A stretch of DNA of 64,000 bases, from assembly GCF_000282895.1 (NCBI RefSeq), contig NZ_ALBQ01000014.1, forward strand, positions 124,001 to 188,000, read 5' to 3'. Every line of letters begins with the position of its first letter. The stretch's first letter is position 1. A program made the position numbers and the translations under genes. This DNA comes from Sphingomonas sp. ATCC 31555. Lineage in GTDB: Bacteria; Pseudomonadota; Alphaproteobacteria; Sphingomonadales; Sphingomonadaceae. The notes under the pieces were generated by a model. The model saw nothing but the letters and a program-made list of their open reading frames with translations, did not search any database and was not told the DNA's origin. Of the stretch, positions 52,147 to 61,621 are shown piece after piece.

Positions 52147-53651
52147 GCCAGGCAGAAGCGTCCAAGGACATCAACGCGCTCGCCAAGGGCGGGCGCACCA
52201 ACATGCTTGGCTTCCTGATCCGGCTGGTCGCGCGGCTGCCCTTCCTGTTCATCGCCGGTCGCGCCTATGGGCCGGAGATTGTCGGTCGTTACGCCATTGT
52301 CGTGCTGGTGGTGGAATTCGTCGCGCTCGTCGCCACCCTGGGCCTCAAGCGCGGCCTCGCCCAGGCGCTGTCGAGCACCAGCCGCCCGCACACCCATGTC
52401 GTGTGGGATGCGATGATGGTGGCGCTGGTTGCCGGCCTGATCGCCAGCTTCGTGCTGATCCTTTTCCCCCAGGCGCTGTTTCCCAACAGCGCCGTAATGG
52501 GGCTGGAACGCTTCCTGCCGCTGGTGGTGATCGCGATCGCCCTGTCGGATGTGTCGCTGTCTGCGCTCGCCTATCGTCACAATATCGGCGCCTCGGTCAC
52601 CGCGCGGGCGATCGTCGAGCCTTGGACGATCAGCATCGCCGCCTGGGCCTTCTCCTTCGTGTCGACGCGCGACGGGCTGCTGATGGCCTATGTCCTGTCG
52701 ATGAGCGCGGCGCTGATCGCCTCGATCGTGCCGTTCGTGCGCGAATATGGCCTGCCGGTCGGCTGGCGGCCGCGGCTCGCGGAAATCTGGGGCCTTGCTC
52801 GGCTGAACGCCCCGCTCGCGGGCGCGGACGCGATCGAATGGGCGACGCGCAACGTCGATCGCTTCATCCTCGGCCTGCTCTTCGCGCCATCGGTGGTCGG
52901 CATCTATTACATGGCGCAGCAGGTCGCCTCGGTGCCGCAGCGGCTGAAATCGAGCTTCGATCCGATCCTCGGCCCGGTCATCACCCAAAGCCTGGCGGCT
53001 GGCGATCGGCCGGCGGTGGCGCGTCAGGTGCGCCAGGTCGGCTTCTGGATCCTGTGCGCGCAGGCCGGGCTGGCGGTGCTGTTCTCTGTTCCCGCCGAAG
53101 GGGTGATGGGCCTGCTCGGCCGCGAATTCGTGATCGGCGCCGGCGTGCTGTGCATCCTGCTGTTCGCCGAGGTGTTCGCTTCGCCCGGCGCAGTCTGCGA
53201 AACCGCTTTGGTCTATATCGCCCGGCACACCAATCTGATGATCTCGGTCGGCGTGCTGCTGCTCCAGATCGGCCTCAGCTTCGCACTGATTGTCGTCGCG
53301 CGTGGCCAGGGCTGGTCGGTGCCGATCCAGTCGGCGGCGCCGGCGGTGGCGCTGGCGCTGGCGCTGACGATCGGATCGGTGGCCAAGGGCTTGCTGCTGC
53401 AGGCCAAGCTCGGCGCGCCGGTGGTGACCATCCGTCCGAGCTTCTTCGCGGCGATCGCGATCGCCGGGCTGGTCGGCGCGGCCTTCATGTCGTTGCCGCA
53501 CCACTATGAATGGGCGGAAATGACCTTCGGCATGCCGGCCATGGTGGCGACATTCCTCTACGTCATCATCCGCTTCGGCTTCGGCCCCGAAGACCGCGCG
53601 CTGTTCCGCAAGGTGCCGCGCGCCGAGGCGGTCGCGGCGGAAGCGGCCTGA
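52143..53651 (+). CDS. Polysaccharide flippase (Wzx/MATE-like) membrane protein
   Basis: This 502-residue protein has about twelve to fourteen transmembrane segments and begins MSQAEASKDINALAKGGRTN, an N-terminus seen in the oligosaccharide flippase family. ATRNVDRFILGLLFAPSVVGIYYMAQQVA is a recognizable central part. It likely flips lipid-linked glycan units. The start is TTG, overlapping the polA stop by 4 bases (TTGA), an unusual coupling of a repair polymerase to a membrane protein. A region of tandem repeats follows. Confidence 0.82.
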   Translation: MSQAEASKDINALAKGGRTNMLGFLIRLVARLPFLFIAGRAYGPEIVGRYAIVVLVVEFVALVATLGLKRGLAQALSSTSRPHTHVVWDAMMVALVAGLIASFVLILFPQALFPNSAVMGLERFLPLVVIAIALSDVSLSALAYRHNIGASVTARAIVEPWTISIAAWAFSFVSTRDGLLMAYVLSMSAALIASIVPFVREYGLPVGWRPRLAEIWGLARLNAPLAGADAIEWATRNVDRFILGLLFAPSVVGIYYMAQQVASVPQRLKSSFDPILGPVITQSLAAGDRPAVARQVRQVGFWILCAQAGLAVLFSVPAEGVMGLLGREFVIGAGVLCILLFAEVFASPGAVCETALVYIARHTNLMISVGVLLLQIGLSFALIVVARGQGWSVPIQSAAPAVALALALTIGSVAKGLLLQAKLGAPVVTIRPSFFAAIAIAGLVGAAFMSLPHHYEWAEMTFGMPAMVATFLYVIIRFGFGPEDRALFRKVPRAEAVAAEAA

Positions 53652-53981
53652 GCGTTTCCCCCCGGCAGCGCTGGGTAAGGGCCCCCATTCGGCGCGACGC
53701 GTGTAGGGGCAGGCGGTACTGGCGCCTGACGGCAGCCACTCCCAATTCGGGCGAAAGCCGCAATCCTTGGGGTCTCCATATCGGCGCCTGCTCGCAGCGA
53801 AAGGCAAATGGAACCCGGCGGCGCCGGGAGGGCGGCGGAGAGCGGAGCGCACCAACCTTGTTCCGCCCCCGCTGATCCCCATATGTTCTTCTTCGCTCTT
53901 TGAACCCGTGAGCCACCCTGTCGCGCGCGTTCCGCACACGCGCGATATCCCGAACTGCACCCCCGCACGATCGCGCGAGAG

Positions 53982-54087
53982 CCTAAACTTCCTAAACTTA
54001 AGCTCGGCCGAAAACTGCGCAGGCGCCTAAACTTCGTAAACTTAGGCTCGGCCAAAAACCGCACACGAACCTAAACTTCCTAAACTT
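53982..54087 (+). repeat. Three tandem 44-bp units of the AAGTTTAGG element
   Basis: CCTAAACTTCCTAAACTT occurs at 53982 and 54070, and as CCTAAACTTCGTAAACTT at 54026. The period is exactly 44 bp. The second half of the unit (GCTCGGCC, then AAAAC, then GCGCA or GCACA) is shared by the first two units with about five to eight differences; the third unit diverges after about 22 bases. On the other strand the core is the doubled 9-mer AAGTTTAGG. Confidence 0.9.
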
Positions 54088-54096
54088 AAGGCTGCA

Positions 54097-54121
54097 CGCC
54101 GCGCCCATCAGAGGCGCGGCG
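54097..54121. terminator. Hairpin between the tandem repeats and purH
   Basis: CGCCGCGCC and GGCGCGGCG make a 9-bp stem with a 7-base loop. It stands 10 bases after the purH stop, and the minus-strand bases beyond it are not strongly T-rich (TGCAGCCTTAAGTTT). Confidence 0.5.
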
Positions 54122-54130
54122 CCCGCTGCC

Positions 54131-55699
54131 TTAATGCCGGAAGTGGCGCATGCCGGTGAACACCATCGCCAGCCCTGCTTCGTCGGCCGCGGCAATGACT
54201 TCGTCGTCGCGGATCGAGCCGCCCGGCTGGATCACCGCGGTCGCGCCGGCTTCTACTGCCGCCAGCAGGCCGTCGGCGAAGGGGAAGAAGGCGTCCGACG
54301 CCACCGCCGAGCCGATCGTGCGCGGCGTGGCCCAGCCGGCCTTGTCCGCTGCGTCCTTCGCCTTCCACGCCGCGATGCGGGCGCTTTCCAGGCGATTCAT
54401 CTGGCCGGCGCCGACGCCTGCCGTGCTGCCGTCCTTGGCATAGACGATCGCGTTCGACTTGACGTGCTTGGCCACCGTCCAGGCGAACAGGCAGTCGGCC
54501 AGTTCCTGCTCGGTCGGCTGGCGCTTGGTGACGACCTTGAGCTGGTCGCGCGTGACGATGCCGTTGTCGCGGCCCTGGACCAGCCAGCCGCCGGCGATCG
54601 ACTTGGCGAACAAACCTGCACGAGCGGGGTCCGGCAGTTCGCCGGTCAGCAGCAGGCGGAGATTCTTCTTCGCCGCGAACAGCGCCAGCGCTTCCTCGTC
54701 GGCGTCGGGCGCCACCACCACTTCGGTGAAGATGCCGGTGATCTGCTCGGCGGTCGCGCGGTCGAGCGGGCGGTTCACCGCGATGATGCCGCCGAACGCC
54801 GAGACGGTGTCGCAGGCGAACGCCGCCGCATAGGCCTCGGCGAGGGTCGCGCTGCTCGCCACGCCGCAGGGATTGGCGTGCTTCACGATCACCGCGGTCG
54901 GCGGGCCGTCGCGGAATTCGCTGACCAGCTCGAGCGCCGCATCGGCGTCGTTATAGTTGTTGTAGCTCAGCTCCTTGCCCTGCACCTGCCGGGCCTGGCC
55001 GATGCCGCGCGCCGACGCACCGGTCGCAGCGTAGAAGGCCGCCTGCTGGTGCGGGTTCTCGCCATAGCGCAGCGCCTGTCCGCGGTTGAGCGAGATATTG
55101 AGCGTTTCCGGGAAGGCTTCGCCCTGGTCGGCGAAGGCGAACCAGCTGGAGATCATCGCGTCATACGCCGCGGTGGCGGCATAGGCCTTGGCGGCGAATT
55201 TGCGGCGCTGCTCCAGCGTCGTCGTGCCGCCCATCACCAGTGCATAGTCCGCCGGGTCGGTGACGATCGCCACCGATTCATGGTTCTTGGCGGCCGAGCG
55301 GACCATCGACGGGCCGCCGATGTCGATATTCTCGATGATCTCGTCCCGGTCGGCACCCTTGGCGACGGTCTGGGCGAAGGGATAGAGGTTCACCACGACG
55401 AGATCGATCGGTGCGATCTCGTGCTCGGCCATCGATGCCTGATGCTCGGGATTGGTGCGCACCGAGAGCAGGCCGCCATGCACCTTGGGATGCAGCGTCT
55501 TCACCCGGCCGTCCATCATCTCGGGGAAGCCGGTCAGGTCCGAGATGTCGCGGACTTCCAGTCCGGCATTACGCAGGGCGGTAGCGGTGCCGCCGGTCGA
55601 GACGAGCTCGACGCCCTGGGCGGCCAGAGCCTGGCCGAGTTCGACGATCCCGGTCTTGTCGGAGACCGAGAGGAGTGCGCGGGTGATCTTGATGTCCAT
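54131..55699 (-). CDS. purH: Bifunctional purine biosynthesis protein PurH
   Basis: This 522-residue protein is normal for PurH. The N-terminal IMP cyclohydrolase ([30 protein letters not shown]) is followed by the AICAR transformylase ([23 protein letters not shown], and the C-terminal [34 protein letters not shown]). It carries out the last two steps to IMP. The start at 55699 follows GGGAGAGG. It lies after the heparinase gene with 53 bp between, and the longer upstream frame lies in the 3' end of that gene. Confidence 0.95.
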   Translation of the reverse strand: MDIKITRALLSVSDKTGIVELGQALAAQGVELVSTGGTATALRNAGLEVRDISDLTGFPEMMDGRVKTLHPKVHGGLLSVRTNPEHQASMAEHEIAPIDLVVVNLYPFAQTVAKGADRDEIIENIDIGGPSMVRSAAKNHESVAIVTDPADYALVMGGTTTLEQRRKFAAKAYAATAAYDAMISSWFAFADQGEAFPETLNISLNRGQALRYGENPHQQAAFYAATGASARGIGQARQVQGKELSYNNYNDADAALELVSEFRDGPPTAVIVKHANPCGVASSATLAEAYAAAFACDTVSAFGGIIAVNRPLDRATAEQITGIFTEVVVAPDADEEALALFAAKKNLRLLLTGELPDPARAGLFAKSIAGGWLVQGRDNGIVTRDQLKVVTKRQPTEQELADCLFAWTVAKHVKSNAIVYAKDGSTAGVGAGQMNRLESARIAAWKAKDAADKAGWATPRTIGSAVASDAFFPFADGLLAAVEAGATAVIQPGGSIRDDEVIAAADEAGLAMVFTGMRHFRH

Positions 55700-55752
55700 G
55701 GCCCGCCCCTCTCCCGGATCAGGCCGCGCGGGGCAAGCCCTATTTGGAGCGC

Positions 55753-57483
55753 CTATTTCGAACGGTGGAACACCCAGGTCAGGCTGGCGCCGCCCGCCGG
55801 AGTCTCGCCCTGGATCACCAACTGCTGCGTGGCGTGCGGACGGCCCCGCGCGTCGATCCACAGGCTTTCCTCGATGCTGAGCGTGCCGCCCCTGGCGCGG
55901 AACTGCCAGAGCATGCCCGAGGCAGTGCGCAGGATCGCGCCATGCCCGTCGGCGGTGGGCGATACCTCCACTTGCGGGGCAAGGTGGAAGCGCAGCGCGA
56001 AGGGCTTGGAGTCGATGCGTCGCTTGCCGGAGGGCAGCAGCAGATCCTCGCCGCGCAGGTCGCGCCCGTCGTGGGAGAGGGTGAGTTCGCGGCGGTGGAG
56101 CAGCCCGAAGCGGCGGACATAGCCGTCATGCGCCGCCTCGATCCGGCTGGCATGCTCGGTTTCCTGCCGGACCAACTCGACCTCGCTTACGCCGCGGCCG
56201 AGCGTGCCATCGGCATGGATCGCAGTGGAGTTACTGTCGCCCAGCACCAGCGTAGAATGCGCGGCGGTGGTGCGCAGGCCCTGCACCAGTTCGGCGGGAA
56301 GCCGCGCATCGGCGGCGCGGCTGCCGCCGCAATTGACGATGATCCGGTCTGCGCCGTCCGAAAGTTCGAAAGCGAGCGTGGAAGCGCAACCGGTCTGGGC
56401 TACCCTGGCGTCGGGCGGCGGCGCAGCGTCGAGGATCAGTACCGTGCCGGCCGAGGCGAGGCGCTGATAGCCCCACTCTCGCGCCTGTTTGAGCGGGCGT
56501 GTGCGGACACCGGTCGCCTCGATCGCCTGCTCGATCCACTCGCCGCTGACGGGCGCGCAGCCCTGCCAGCTGGCCAGCCCCCCATCCCCGTGGCACACGC
56601 CGAGCAGCGCCGCGACCATCCGGTTGAGCGCGCCGAGCACGAAGGCGGGCGGCTCGATGCGACGGGCGGCATAGGTTTCGCAAAGCAGGGTGAGCAGCTG
56701 GATCGCGTCGAGCTGGCCATCCGGCGAGCGGCCGACCGTGCCGCCATCCTCATGGACCGAGGCGGTGATCGCGCGGTTCAGCCCCGCCTCGGCAAAGGCG
56801 CGGCGCGGATCGCCGCCGGGCAGCACCAGCCCCGCGACGGTCAGGCCTGCCCAGGCCGCCAGCCGGGGGACGCCCGCCGGCACCTTGTCGGCACTGCGGT
56901 CGAGATGGCGGGCACCGCGCGCCAGCGCGTGCATCACGCCCGAGCGATAGACCTGGTCGGTGGAGGAGAGGATGAGCGGCGCATGCGCCACCCAGGCGAG
57001 GATGCGCCGGCCGACCAGATCGGGGCGCCAGGCCGGGTCCGCGACCTGCTCGCCATGCACCTTCAGCCAGCGGCGCATGATGTCCTCGGCGATCGGCGCG
57101 CCCTGCTGGCGGGTGGGGACGCTGGACAGGTCGCGCAGCCAGGCGAAACCCTGGAGATGCTGGGTGAAGGCGGGCGACCAATCGGGCTTGGCGAAGTCGA
57201 GCGTCTCGATCACGCGAACCTCGCCGCACAGCTGCAGCTCGCCGTCGAGCAGCGCATTGCCACGCCGCGGGTCGCCAAAAAAGGGATCGTCGGCGACGGT
57301 TAGCAGCTTGAGCGGATGCCGCCCCTTCAGCCGCATGGCATAGAAAGGCGAGCGCCAGGCGAGACGCTGGAAGCGATCGGCGATCCGGTCGGCCAATGAC
57401 AGGCCCCGATCGCCGCCTACCCGGATCAGCCGCTTGCCTTCCTCGACTCCGTCGGCGGCGGAGTCCGGCGTCGGATCGGTCAA
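55753..57483 (-). CDS. Heparinase II/III-family protein
   Basis: This 576-residue protein of the heparinase II/III family has an N-terminal alpha/alpha toroid ([28 protein letters not shown]) and a C-terminal beta domain with [20 protein letters not shown] and [21 protein letters not shown]. Family members are polysaccharide lyases, but alphaproteobacterial copies between rpe and purH have unknown substrate. No signal peptide is visible. The start is TTG, overlapping the rpe stop (TTGA). Confidence 0.82.
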   Translation of the reverse strand: MTDPTPDSAADGVEEGKRLIRVGGDRGLSLADRIADRFQRLAWRSPFYAMRLKGRHPLKLLTVADDPFFGDPRRGNALLDGELQLCGEVRVIETLDFAKPDWSPAFTQHLQGFAWLRDLSSVPTRQQGAPIAEDIMRRWLKVHGEQVADPAWRPDLVGRRILAWVAHAPLILSSTDQVYRSGVMHALARGARHLDRSADKVPAGVPRLAAWAGLTVAGLVLPGGDPRRAFAEAGLNRAITASVHEDGGTVGRSPDGQLDAIQLLTLLCETYAARRIEPPAFVLGALNRMVAALLGVCHGDGGLASWQGCAPVSGEWIEQAIEATGVRTRPLKQAREWGYQRLASAGTVLILDAAPPPDARVAQTGCASTLAFELSDGADRIIVNCGGSRAADARLPAELVQGLRTTAAHSTLVLGDSNSTAIHADGTLGRGVSEVELVRQETEHASRIEAAHDGYVRRFGLLHRRELTLSHDGRDLRGEDLLLPSGKRRIDSKPFALRFHLAPQVEVSPTADGHGAILRTASGMLWQFRARGGTLSIEESLWIDARGRPHATQQLVIQGETPAGGASLTWVFHRSK

Positions 57484-58136
57484 GCCCCTCGGAGGCCTGC
57501 GATATTGGCGGCGTACTGGCTTGGCCCGCCGGTGAAGGTCGCGGTGCCAGCTACCAGCGCATCTGCACCGGCAGCGATCACCCGGGGCGCAGTCTCGCGG
57601 TCGACGCCGCCATCCACCTCCAGATCGATTGCCCGGCCGCTCGCTTCGATGCGGCGGCGCAGCTCGGTGATCTTGGGCAGCTGGCTCTCGATGAACTTTT
57701 GGCCGCCAAAACCGGGATTGACGCTCATCACCAGGATCAGATCGACCATGTCCATCACATGGTCGATCACGTCGACCGGCGTCGCCGGGTTGAGCACTAC
57801 GCCGGCGCGTTTGCCCAGCGCCTTGATCGTCTGGAGCGTGCGGTGGAGGTGAGGACCGGCTTCCGGATGGACCGAGATCGTGTCCGCGCCGGCCTCGGCG
57901 AAAGCGGCGAGCATCGGATCCACCGGCGCGATCATCAGGTGGACGTCGAACGGTTTGGCGGTGTGCGGGCGCAGCGCCTTAATCACCGCGGGACCGATGG
58001 TGATGTTCGGCACGAAATGCCCGTCCATCACATCGACATGGATCCAGTCGGCGCCGGCGGCGTCGATGGCGCGGATCTCCTCGCCGAGCCGTGAAAAATC
58101 GGCCGAGAGGATCGAAGGGGCGATGCGGACGGACAT
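57480..58136 (-). CDS. rpe: Ribulose-phosphate 3-epimerase
   Basis: This 218-residue TIM-barrel enzyme has [61 protein letters not shown] and [25 protein letters not shown]. These include the metal-binding His and Asp residues. It interconverts ribulose and xylulose 5-phosphate. The length is normal. It sits between rsmB and the heparinase gene, as is usual in this order. Confidence 0.96.
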   Translation of the reverse strand: MSVRIAPSILSADFSRLGEEIRAIDAAGADWIHVDVMDGHFVPNITIGPAVIKALRPHTAKPFDVHLMIAPVDPMLAAFAEAGADTISVHPEAGPHLHRTLQTIKALGKRAGVVLNPATPVDVIDHVMDMVDLILVMSVNPGFGGQKFIESQLPKITELRRRIEASGRAIDLEVDGGVDRETAPRVIAAGADALVAGTATFTGGPSQYAANIAGLRGA

Positions 58137-58218
58137 GGTCGTCTCCTAGGCAAGGGGCGAGTCGGGCGCAACCGGAGGGGACGGGGACCCACGGGTTGCG
58201 CACCAATTCTCCACAGAT

Positions 58219-58227
58219 TTATCCACA
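58219..58227 (+). promoter_or_regulatory. DnaA-box sequence between rsmB and rpe
   Basis: TTATCCACA matches the DnaA consensus, with a one-mismatch copy (TTCTCCACA) 11 bases upstream. It lies in the 131-bp gap before rpe. Regulation of rpe or a chance match are both possible. Confidence 0.35.
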
Positions 58228-58267
58228 GCTTGCTGCGCGACGGGGACGAAGGGCCCCGGACGTGCGA

Positions 58268-59548
58268 TCAGCGACGGCGGAAGCGGGAGATGAAGAAGCC
58301 GTCGAGCCCGCCTTGCTCCGCCAGCATGCCCGGCAGGACGCGCACCGAACCGTCCTCGCGGGGCGAAATACCCGCCGGAAGCTCGTCGGCGGTGGCCGGC
58401 ACCAGCGCGAAATCGGGATGGGCGGCGAGGAAGGGCGCGAGGTGGGCTTCGCCTTCCTTGGGCTCCAGCGAGCAGGTGGCGAAGACCAATGTCCCGCTTG
58501 GCTTTACCCAGGCGGCGGCGCGGTCGAGCAGCTTGGCCTGGAGCTCCGCCATCTCGGCGATCAGCGCGGGGCGGACGCGGTGGAGCACGTCCGGGTGACG
58601 GCGGAAGATCCCGGTGGCGCTGCACGGCGCGTCGAGCAGCACCGCGTCGACCGGGGCGGCGGGGCTCCAGCTCAGCAGATCGGCGGTGACGATCTGTGCC
58701 GTCAGGCCAGTGCGCTCCAGATTTTCGCGGAGGCGTGCGAGGCGGTTCTCGGCAACATCCACGGCCGTCACTTGCCAGCCGGCGGCGGCGAGCTGGAGCG
58801 TCTTGCCGCCGGGGGCGGCGCAGAGGTCCAGCACGGTGCCGGTGCCCGCACCGATCAGCCGGGCGGGGATCGAGGCGGCGAGGTCCTGCACCCACCAGTC
58901 GCCCTCGGCGAAGCCGGGCAGCTCGGGAACGCTGGTGCCGGGTTCGAGCCGGGCGTGGCGCGGGGCAAGGCTGGTCGCGCTGGGGACCGTCACCGCATCG
59001 CTCTTCAGGCTCAGGTCGAGCGGGGGCGGGGAGGCGATCGCCTCGCAGGCTGCCTGTACCATCGCATCGCCCCAATGCGCCTGCCAGCGCAGCGCCACCG
59101 GATCGGGGAGCATCGGCACGTCGGGCAGCGTGGCATTGCCGCGCATCAGCGTGCCGAACACGCCGTGTACGAGCTTGCGCGGGCCGCCATCCACCAGCGG
59201 CAGAACGGTCGAGATCGCAGCATGGCCCGGCGTGCCGAGCGCGATTGCCTGGACCAGCGCGATCCGCAGCGCGAACCGGGCCTTGGCGTCGTCGGGCAGG
59301 CGCTGGCGGGTGGCGGAATCGATGAGCGCGTCTAGATCGGGGAGGCGGCGCAGCGCCTCGGCGGCGATGGCGTGGGCGAGGCCGCGGTCGTTCGGCGCCA
59401 AGCCTTGCGCGGCGGAGTCGAGGGCCTGTTCGAGTGCGAGACCGCGGCGTAGCACCGCATCGAGCAGCTTCAGCGCCGCGCGGCGGGCGGGGACGCCGGG
59501 AGCATCGGGTTCGGCGCCGGCCGGGCGGCGGGTGTTCGGACGGGCCAT
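58268..59548 (-). CDS. rsmB: RsmB, 16S rRNA cytosine-967 C5-methyltransferase
   Basis: This 426-residue protein has an N-terminal NusB-like helical domain (RRAALKLLDAVLRRGLALEQAL, GPRKLVHGVFGTLMRG) and a C-terminal methyltransferase. Motif I is LDLCAAPGGKT, the active-site Cys is in LDAPCSATG, and the second Cys is in FATCSLEPKEGE. It methylates C967 of 16S rRNA. The start at 59548 was chosen because the upstream 40 codons overlap the opposing DUF1674 gene. It is divergent from that gene. Confidence 0.93.
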   Translation of the reverse strand: MARPNTRRPAGAEPDAPGVPARRAALKLLDAVLRRGLALEQALDSAAQGLAPNDRGLAHAIAAEALRRLPDLDALIDSATRQRLPDDAKARFALRIALVQAIALGTPGHAAISTVLPLVDGGPRKLVHGVFGTLMRGNATLPDVPMLPDPVALRWQAHWGDAMVQAACEAIASPPPLDLSLKSDAVTVPSATSLAPRHARLEPGTSVPELPGFAEGDWWVQDLAASIPARLIGAGTGTVLDLCAAPGGKTLQLAAAGWQVTAVDVAENRLARLRENLERTGLTAQIVTADLLSWSPAAPVDAVLLDAPCSATGIFRRHPDVLHRVRPALIAEMAELQAKLLDRAAAWVKPSGTLVFATCSLEPKEGEAHLAPFLAAHPDFALVPATADELPAGISPREDGSVRVLPGMLAEQGGLDGFFISRFRRR

Positions 59549-59660
59549 GATCAGCGCGCTCCCATCGAAACTTCTACTCGTACCTGCGCTACCCAAGGGT
59601 TCACTTGACCATGCTCCTTCGGCCGCCGACATGGGCCGGGCAACCAAGGAAGGCAACCCG

Positions 59661-59822
59661 ATGGGCAAGCGACCCGAGCATGTGAAGCCGCCGGCATATC
59701 TTTCGAAGAGCCCCCCCGTGCCCCAGCCCGAACCGATGCAGCGGCCCGAAAAGGACCCGTTGGAGAAGGACCCGGTGCGCTATGGCGACTGGGAATTGAA
59801 GGGCATTGCGATCGACTTCTGA
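59661..59822 (+). CDS. DUF1674 (SDHAF4-like) small protein
   Basis: This 53-residue protein ends in DPVRYGDWELKGIAIDF, which fits the DUF1674/SDHAF4 C-terminal motif (RYGDWE.KG...DF). Eukaryotic SDHAF4 assists succinate dehydrogenase assembly. The N-terminal half is proline-rich and probably flexible. The ATG at 59661 has AAGGAAGG 6 bases upstream; another ATG at 59630 is possible. It is divergent from rsmB. Confidence 0.8.
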   Translation: MGKRPEHVKPPAYLSKSPPVPQPEPMQRPEKDPLEKDPVRYGDWELKGIAIDF

Positions 59823-59839
59823 CATCTGCACGATTTGCT

Positions 59840-59857
59840 AAGTTTAGGAAGTTTAGG
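59840..59857 (-). repeat. Single copy of the AAGTTTAGG doubled element
   Basis: The plus strand reads AAGTTTAGGAAGTTTAGG, so the element is inverted relative to the tandem array at 54 kb. It lies between the DUF1674 and hydrolase stops. Flanks GCTCGTGAGC on the right match the other single copies (CTCGTGCGC). Confidence 0.85.
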
Positions 59858-59885
59858 CTCGTGAGCATATTTCTGGCGGGCGCCA

Positions 59886-60716
59886 CTATTCCGAGGCGCG
59901 GCGCATAAAGCCTTGTAGCGCCTCGCGTCCCTGCGGCGATGCCAATGCCTTGCCATGATCGCCGGGTACTTCGACGAAGGTCACCGCCGCACCGGCGCTC
60001 CGCAGCCGCTCCGCGAAGCGCCGCACGATCCGGGGCCTGACAGTCTTGTCCTCGCTCCCCGCCAAGACGAGTATCGGCGCGCGGGCGGCAAGGGCATAGC
60101 CGGCATAGTCATAGCGCCGGATTTCCTTGGACACCTTCACCCACAGAAACGGCTTGAGCAGGGTGGGCACCATGTTGCGGGCCACCGCACCGATATCCGC
60201 CGCAGTCGCTTCGAGGATCAGCCCCGAGAAGCCGCCGGTGCGTGCCATGTTCGACGCCATCGCGCCCCCGAACGAGAAGCCATGGGCATAGAGCGGCCCG
60301 TTGCCGATCCACCCTTCCTGCCGCAATGCTGCCACCAGCGCGGGACCGAAGGCGATCAGGGCATCGGTGGTCTTGGGCACCGTCGTCCCGCCGCGATCGG
60401 GATAGTCGAAGGTCACGATGTCTGCGCCGGTCATCGCCGCGAGTTCATTCAGGCGGTTGCCGGTATAGGCGATCAGATAGCGGTTGCCGCCGCTGTAGAG
60501 GATTGTCGTGCGATTGCCCGGCTTCGCCAGCCGCACGACATGGACGTTGCCGAGATCGGGCAGGGTGAGGATGCGATCCTGCCGGCTATAGCCCGCCAGC
60601 GGCGCCACCGCGTCGCGCGGCTTTTCCTGGATGGCCGGCAGCAGCGAGGATTGCCCGACCGTGACGGTGCATCCGCACAGGGCGAGCGCCAAGAAGAGAG
60701 ACGTCAGAAAACGCAA
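59886..60716 (-). CDS. Lipoprotein alpha/beta-hydrolase
   Basis: This 276-residue protein begins LRFLTSLFLALALCGC-like with the start codon TTG at 60716 (GGAG 8 bases upstream), giving a lipobox; the ATG at 60779 is an alternative. The alpha/beta-hydrolase fold has ATILYSGGN-like RTTILYSGGN, TFDYPDRGGT, the nucleophile in HGFSFGGAMA, an acid in LVLAGSEDKTV and the His in VPGDHGKAL. The substrate is unknown. It lies in a stretch with four copies of the AAGTTTAGG repeat. Confidence 0.75.
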   Translation of the reverse strand: MRFLTSLFLALALCGCTVTVGQSSLLPAIQEKPRDAVAPLAGYSRQDRILTLPDLGNVHVVRLAKPGNRTTILYSGGNRYLIAYTGNRLNELAAMTGADIVTFDYPDRGGTTVPKTTDALIAFGPALVAALRQEGWIGNGPLYAHGFSFGGAMASNMARTGGFSGLILEATAADIGAVARNMVPTLLKPFLWVKVSKEIRRYDYAGYALAARAPILVLAGSEDKTVRPRIVRRFAERLRSAGAAVTFVEVPGDHGKALASPQGREALQGFMRRASE

Positions 60717-60809
60717 CGGGGGGTCTCCGCAAGCTTTGGTGCCGCCACGCCAACGAACGCCTGCTGCGATCTGTCCCACGGCCGATATTGGCGACCTGCA
60801 TCAATCGCT

Positions 60810-60827
60810 AAGTTTAGGAAGTTTAGG
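60810..60827 (-). repeat. Single copy of the AAGTTTAGG doubled element
   Basis: AAGTTTAGGAAGTTTAGG followed by CTCGTGCGCG. It lies in the 193-bp gap between the hydrolase start and the zinc-ribbon gene end. The flanks agree with the 59840 copy for 4 bases before (GCTA shared) and about 6 after. Confidence 0.85.
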
Positions 60828-60909
60828 CTCGTGCGCGTTGCAGCGGCGGTTGGGAGCCGGTGATCAGCTGTCGTTCGGAATGTCCTTACCCAGAGTGATG
60901 CACGCGATT

Positions 60910-61182
60910 CTACGCCCTCCGCGGGCGTAGAAACAATCGCGACATGACGAGAACCGCGACAACAAGACCGGCAATCAGCATCACCGTCTGGGCCGGCGAA
61001 GTCATTCGATGTTCCAAGAGCCAGAAGGCCACAACCGCGCCCACGCCAATCCAAAGGTTCTTCGGAATGACAAGTTGTATCCCACAGCCCTTGCAGGCAA
61101 ACGGTGTACCAAGGCTCCATTGGGTCTTCATGAATGGAACTGGTTTGCCACAGGTGGGACATGGAGGCGCCAGAGAAACCAT
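60910..61182 (-). CDS. Small zinc-ribbon membrane protein
   Basis: This 90-residue protein has two CxxC pairs near the N-terminus (CPTCGK and CKGCG), which would make a zinc ribbon, then two hydrophobic segments (WIGVGAVVAFWLLEH and TVMLIAGLVVAVLVMSRLFL). Small proteins of this shape are common in soil bacteria and lack assigned function. The ATG at 61182 was chosen over a TTG 9 bases further out. No ribosome-binding site stands out. Confidence 0.6.
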   Translation of the reverse strand: MVSLAPPCPTCGKPVPFMKTQWSLGTPFACKGCGIQLVIPKNLWIGVGAVVAFWLLEHRMTSPAQTVMLIAGLVVAVLVMSRLFLRPRRA

Positions 61183-61258
61183 GTCCGGCAATTTATCGAC
61201 ACTTCAAATGTCTGCAAGCGGACGAGAACCGCCGCGCCTGAGAGGTGCCCACCGACCG

Positions 61259-61276
61259 AAGTTTAGGAAGTTTAGG
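61259..61276 (-). repeat. Single copy of the AAGTTTAGG doubled element
   Basis: AAGTTTAGGAAGTTTAGG with the left flank differing from the other copies (GACCG rather than GCT) but the right flank GCGTGTGCGCG keeping the shared pattern. Confidence 0.85.
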
Positions 61277-61323
61277 CGTGTGCGCGTTTCGGCGGGTTCG
61301 GCAATGGCCCGGCGAGGAGATGC

Positions 61324-61341
61324 AAGTTTAGGACGTTTACG
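61324..61341 (-). repeat. Degenerate copy of the AAGTTTAGG element
   Basis: AAGTTTAGGACGTTTACG keeps the first 9-mer and changes two bases in the second. It starts 65 bp after the previous copy. Confidence 0.7.
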
Positions 61342-61621
61342 CGCATGACCATGCGCGCGCGGACCGCCTCAACAATGGCCGGGTTCACGAGGTGTGTCGC
61401 TTCGCGCGCACGAGGACGTTGCCAAACGCTATCAAAGAGCGGCCGCCCCCAGAAGGACAGTCTGGTGGATATGGGAAACAGCGCAGCAGGCGCAAGTCGG
61501 CCGCTGCAAGGATCGGTGCGGGCGATGATTTCCGCCAATGGCCGAATGTGGTGTGCAAAGCGGACTAGTAGAGCTTCGCGCCGGCGCGTATGAAGGCTGC
61601 CAACTCGCCGGAGTATGGCAG

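Larger units (their letters stand above)
53652..54130. other. Intergenic region between convergent flippase and purH genes
   Basis: This 479-base gap holds no convincing gene. It contains an imperfect short palindromic stretch near 53740-53760, the three 44-bp tandem units at 53982-54087, and a hairpin at 54097-54121. Confidence 0.7.
61183..61621. other. Gap with two repeat copies, no gene seen
   Basis: These 439 bases contain the repeats at 61259 and 61324 and the ribosome-binding site of the next gene. The minus-strand frame at 61272-61538 (88 codons) spans the repeats and has no recognizable domain, so I did not call it. A decayed gene could lie here. Confidence 0.5.

Noticed and set aside
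53982-54087. The regular 44-bp spacing looked like a small CRISPR array.
   Set aside because: The bases between the 18-mers are themselves similar from unit to unit, there are only three units, and no cas gene is nearby.
58137-58267. The TTATCCACA and TTCTCCACA pair before rpe as an origin or plasmid-like replication site.
   Set aside because: Two boxes in a 131-bp gap with no unwinding region and no replication gene beside it are not enough.
61272-61538. An 88-codon minus-strand frame in the repeat-rich gap.
   Set aside because: Its end is made of the AAGTTTAGG repeat and no domain or ribosome-binding site supports it.
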